From positions 1-40,549 of the forward strand of contig CAZVWH010000014.1 in assembly GCA_964631175.1 (NCBI GenBank): a stretch of DNA of 40,549 nt, in the 5' to 3' direction. A program made the translations under genes and the position numbers. A model generated the notes under the pieces. The model was not told the DNA's origin. It did not search any database and worked only from the letters and a program-made list of their open reading frames with translations. The stretch is from CAZVWH01 sp964631175 (GTDB lineage: Bacteria; Planctomycetota; Phycisphaerae; Sedimentisphaerales; Anaerobacaceae). Within the stretch, counting starts at the first letter, position 1, and each line of letters begins with the position of its first letter. Of this stretch, positions 37,752-40,549 are shown piece after piece.

Positions 37752-40457
37752 TTGGCTGCAACAAGAGTTTACATTTTGGCTAAAGAGCTTGGCATAAAGA
37801 GCACTGCTATTGTGAAAAAGTGCCAGGATGAGGGTCTGGATGTTAAGAACCATATGTCAGCGATATCAGCCGGTCTGGCAGCGACCATTCGAGAGTGGTT
37901 CAGCGAGGGTGAGAATATCACGACAGTCGAGGTTGCCAAAAAGGTAGATTTGAAAAAGGCTCGAATCAAGAAAAAGCGAAAGCGTACGACCAAGGCAGCA
38001 AAACAGCAGAAAGCCGTACAGGTCGAATCGAGCGTTGAGCCTATTGAGGCCCTCGCCAAGCCCTCTACTATCGCAGAAGCTGACCAAGGCAAGAAAGAAA
38101 AGCCTGTAACCGCGAAGGTAACCAAGCGTAAAAAAGAACCTGTAGAACAAAAGATTACTACAGAAACGTCGCAGCCGGCACAACAGCGGATTACCGAAGC
38201 CCGTCCTTTCGACAAGCTCAGGGCAGGCTCTGAGAAAGTTCGAGGCAAACCGGAAAAGCGAGAGCAGGAACCGATATTACCTGCCGGACCGATTATGGAA
38301 AAGCCCGAGCCGGCTCAGCTTAGTGGACCACAGGTTGTTCGAGTCGAGAAACCGGAGCCGTTACGGCGACCCAAGCCCCGGCCGAGAGCAAGATATGATA
38401 TGCCTGTTACTGAGCCTTTGATGTATAGCGAGGGTAAACAGGAAGGCTTAACTTCATCGTCGGCCGTGGAAAAGAAATGGGCGACAAAACGCAAAAAAGA
38501 CAGGACGCATGGCCGGCGGCGAAAGGAGCCTGAAACTGAAGATACACAGAAGTCTAAATTAAAAAGTAAGTGGCGACAGATAGATATAGAAGAAAGACGG
38601 GCAAGGCTTGATGCGGCTGGCGGTGAGGGTCTGCGGTCGAGACCGGTGCGAAAGATCGCTACCAAAGCAGAGCGGGGATCCAGTGTGTCTGTCAGGCCGA
38701 AAAGGGCAGTAATTAGCGGGCCGATTACTGTAAAGGATTTGTCTGCCGCTTTGGCTGTGAAATCGGCTGATATTATTAGTAAATTAATGCAGCAGGGTGT
38801 TATGGCCACCGCCAACCAGACTATAAGCAGTGATGTAGCGGAACTGGTGGCTTTAGATTTCGACACAGAGCTGATGGTTGAAAGGAAAAGTCCGCGGGAA
38901 GAGCAGATACGAGCTGAATTTAAAAAACTCCAGAGGAAGAGCTTAAAGAAAAGAGCGGTTGTCGCAGCGATGCTCGGACACGTCGATCATGGCAAAACCA
39001 GCCTGCTGGATAAAATCCGCTCAACTCATGTAACTGCTAATGAAGCAGGTGGTATCACGCAGCATATCGGCGCATCTCAAATTACTTGGGACAGTAAGAC
39101 GGTGACGTTTCTTGATACACCGGGACACGAGGCTTTTACTGCTATGCGGGCCAGAGGTGCCAATATGACTGATGTGGTGGTGCTGACGATTGCTGCTGAC
39201 GATGGAGTGATGCCCCAAACCGTAGAGGCAATAGCCCATAGCAAGGCAGCAGGTGTGCCGATAATCGTTGCTTTGAATAAAATAGATTTGCCGGGCTGTG
39301 ATATAAATCGTGTTTACTCACAGTTGGCTGAGCATGATTTGACGCCCACCGAATGGGGAGGAAACACCGAAGTTGTTAAAACCAGTGCTGTTACTGGTGA
39401 TGGTGTAGACGATTTACTTGAGTGCCTTGATTATGTAGCTGAATTGCTCGAGCTCAAAGCTGATGACACAATCCCCGCGGCTGGATGGATTGTTGAGGCG
39501 AAGATGTCACCGCAGGAAGGACCAGTGGCGACTTTGTTAATTAAGGAAGGCCTGCTAAACAAGTCAGATGTCGTGCTGGCTGGCTGTGCTTATGGTAGAG
39601 TAAAGATGATGAAGAACAGCCAGGGCAAAAGCATAAAAACGGCTACAAGCTCTATGCCGGTAGAAATAACGGGCCTGAGCGATGTCCCTCAGGCGGGCGA
39701 TTGGTTTTATTGTCTGGATGATATTAACCAGGCCAAGGCCGCCGCTGAAGAAAACAAAATACGCTTGAGGGAGAACTCCTTGACCGAACGTGCTCAGATA
39801 ACACTGGATAATTTGTTCAGCCAGATCGAGGCTGGCAGTATAAAGGAATTGAATCTTATCATCCGGGCTGATGTGCAGGGCTCAGTGGATGTGCTGAAGA
39901 AATATTTAGCCGAGCTTAGCACAGATGAAGTAAAGCTTAACATTCTGTATGCAGCAACGGGTGGGATTACGGAAGGTGATATTTTGCTTGCCGAGGCATC
40001 GAACGCCATCATCATCGGTTTTAACGTTGTGCCCGAGGAGAGAGCAGCCAAAATAGCGGAAGCAAAAGGCGTTGAGGTGAGGTTGTACAACGTAATCTAC
40101 CGCATAACTGAGGACCTGCAAAAATCAATGGTCGGTCTGCTTGAGCCGGAAGAGCAGAAGAAAAGCCTTGGAAGGGCTGTTGCGAGAGCTATATTTAAGA
40201 TTTCAAAAGTTGGTACAGTTGCCGGTTGCTATGTAACTAACGGTGTTGCAACCAAGAATGCCAAGATACGATTTATACGTGACAATATTGTACTCAAAGA
40301 CAACCTTAGTATTGAGTCTCTTAAGCACTTCAAAGAAGATGTTCGCGAGGTCAAAGCCGGCCTGGAATGCGGCATAAAAATAGAAAGATTCAACGACATT
40401 AAAGTTGATGATGTCTTTGACTTCTACGAAATAGTTAAAGTGGCCAGAACCCTTTGA
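37752..40457 (+). CDS. infB: Translation initiation factor IF-2
   Basis: 901 residues from TTG 37752. This start has GGAGG at 37741-37745, six bases upstream, and gives the usual IF-2 N terminus AATRVYILAKELGIKS; the longer frame overlapping nusA is rejected. After a long Lys/Glu/Pro-rich linker comes a second IF2_N-like domain (PITVKDLSAALAVKSADIISKLM), then the GTPase domain with GHVDHGKT at about 409-416, DTPGHEAF and NKID, and the C-terminal beta-barrel and tRNA-binding domains (KVGTVAGCYVTNG). IF-2 brings initiator tRNA to the ribosome. A dispersed repeat is translated within the linker as PFDKLRAGSE (38205-38234). Confidence 0.96.
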   Translation: MAATRVYILAKELGIKSTAIVKKCQDEGLDVKNHMSAISAGLAATIREWFSEGENITTVEVAKKVDLKKARIKKKRKRTTKAAKQQKAVQVESSVEPIEALAKPSTIAEADQGKKEKPVTAKVTKRKKEPVEQKITTETSQPAQQRITEARPFDKLRAGSEKVRGKPEKREQEPILPAGPIMEKPEPAQLSGPQVVRVEKPEPLRRPKPRPRARYDMPVTEPLMYSEGKQEGLTSSSAVEKKWATKRKKDRTHGRRRKEPETEDTQKSKLKSKWRQIDIEERRARLDAAGGEGLRSRPVRKIATKAERGSSVSVRPKRAVISGPITVKDLSAALAVKSADIISKLMQQGVMATANQTISSDVAELVALDFDTELMVERKSPREEQIRAEFKKLQRKSLKKRAVVAAMLGHVDHGKTSLLDKIRSTHVTANEAGGITQHIGASQITWDSKTVTFLDTPGHEAFTAMRARGANMTDVVVLTIAADDGVMPQTVEAIAHSKAAGVPIIVALNKIDLPGCDINRVYSQLAEHDLTPTEWGGNTEVVKTSAVTGDGVDDLLECLDYVAELLELKADDTIPAAGWIVEAKMSPQEGPVATLLIKEGLLNKSDVVLAGCAYGRVKMMKNSQGKSIKTATSSMPVEITGLSDVPQAGDWFYCLDDINQAKAAAEENKIRLRENSLTERAQITLDNLFSQIEAGSIKELNLIIRADVQGSVDVLKKYLAELSTDEVKLNILYAATGGITEGDILLAEASNAIIIGFNVVPEERAAKIAEAKGVEVRLYNVIYRITEDLQKSMVGLLEPEEQKKSLGRAVARAIFKISKVGTVAGCYVTNGVATKNAKIRFIRDNIVLKDNLSIESLKHFKEDVREVKAGLECGIKIERFNDIKVDDVFDFYEIVKVARTL
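38208..38234. repeat. TTCGACAAGCTCA-type repeat inside infB
   Basis: TTCGACAAGCTCAGGGCAGG and following bases encode FDKLRAGSE in the unstructured linker of IF-2. The 13-mer TTCGACAAGCTCA is the reverse complement of the string upstream of the gene at 950. Confidence 0.75.
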
Positions 40458-40485
40458 GCTGGTAATTGGTGATTGGTTACTGTGC

Positions 40486-40549
40486 TTTGTTGAAAAGAGT
40501 TCAGAATGTCATTTCGAGCGAGCCGAAGGCGAGTCGAGAAATCTGTTTT
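40486..40549. repeat. Left half of a GTCATTTCGA palindromic element, cut by the window end
   Basis: CTTTGTTGAAAAG...GTCATTTCGAGCGAGCCG...GAGAAATCTG matches the arms of the element at 16878-17016. The right half should follow outside the window. Confidence 0.65.

Noticed and set aside
37769..38248. 159-codon minus-strand frame inside infB
   Set aside because: Shadow of the biased Lys/Glu codons of the IF-2 linker; the coding evidence is all on the plus strand.
1..40549. tRNA or rRNA genes
   Set aside because: No T-loop (GGTTCGAATCC-like) with matching acceptor arms and no rRNA motifs were seen in the intergenic regions.

Overview
The window reads as a contig of a metagenome-assembled or draft genome (one 100-N scaffold gap at 28737-28836) from a Planctomycetota bacterium, probably of the Phycisphaerae type. 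That placement is an inference. It rests on the type IV pilus/type II secretion cluster with several long pseudopilins, a pseudopilin-like tail on a large exported protein, moderate GC, frequent TTG/GTG starts, and many short palindromic and heptameric repeats of the kind common in draft genomes of this group.

Layout. 1-2882 (+): 3' end of ychF, a glutaminyl-peptide cyclotransferase lipoprotein and a zinc-dependent sorbitol/threonine-dehydrogenase-like enzyme. 2883-5231: a MITE-like repeat, a PilZ-like protein, and a divergent pair made of a small basic protein (possibly frameshifted) and a LexA-like repressor, with a palindromic operator between them. 5275-11288: an amino-acid permease fused to a PTS EIIA domain (-), an MBL-fold hydrolase (+), a large exported protein with a pseudopilin-like C terminus (-) and a PEBP lipoprotein (-). 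11812-25883 (-): eleven consecutive pilus/secretion genes, in transcription order GspE/PilB-like ATPase, PilT, second GspE/PilB-like ATPase, GspF/PilC, two long paralogous pseudopilins, a GspG-like pseudopilin, then GspH/I/J-like pseudopilins and GspK. No secretin, PilMNOP/GspCLM or prepilin peptidase is present here, so those must be encoded elsewhere. 25950-27660 (-): cinA and a hicBA toxin-antitoxin pair. 27661-32367: accessory region with a hypothetical membrane protein, a RAYT transposase cut by the gap, an isoprenylcysteine-methyltransferase-like protein, a polyferredoxin-type membrane protein, a GIY-YIG cassette with perfect 16-bp terminal inverted repeats, and an NHL/SMP-30-like propeller protein. 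32424-34981 (-): murD and pyrF. 35213-40457 (+): a small membrane-anchored protein, a structured non-coding stretch ending in a strong intrinsic terminator, then nusA-infB.

The most striking property is that small repeats have entered coding sequences without breaking the frame. murD alone carries four repeat-derived inserts and is about 80 residues longer than usual. infB, the dehydrogenase, three pseudopilin genes and the NHL-protein gene carry others. At least six repeat families are visible: GTCATTGCGAG...CTCGCAATGAC, TCCGCC-n-GGCGGA, TTCGACAAGCTCA, elements ending in GTAACNGTTCAC, ACGGGGTAAA-type ends, and tandem heptamers of several different sequences. A RAYT gene, the class of transposase known to mobilise REP palindromes, lies in the same window.

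A second theme is possible cyclic-di-GMP control of the pilus machinery. Both GspE-like ATPases have N-terminal MshEN-type repeats, and a PilZ-like protein is encoded about 20 kb away.
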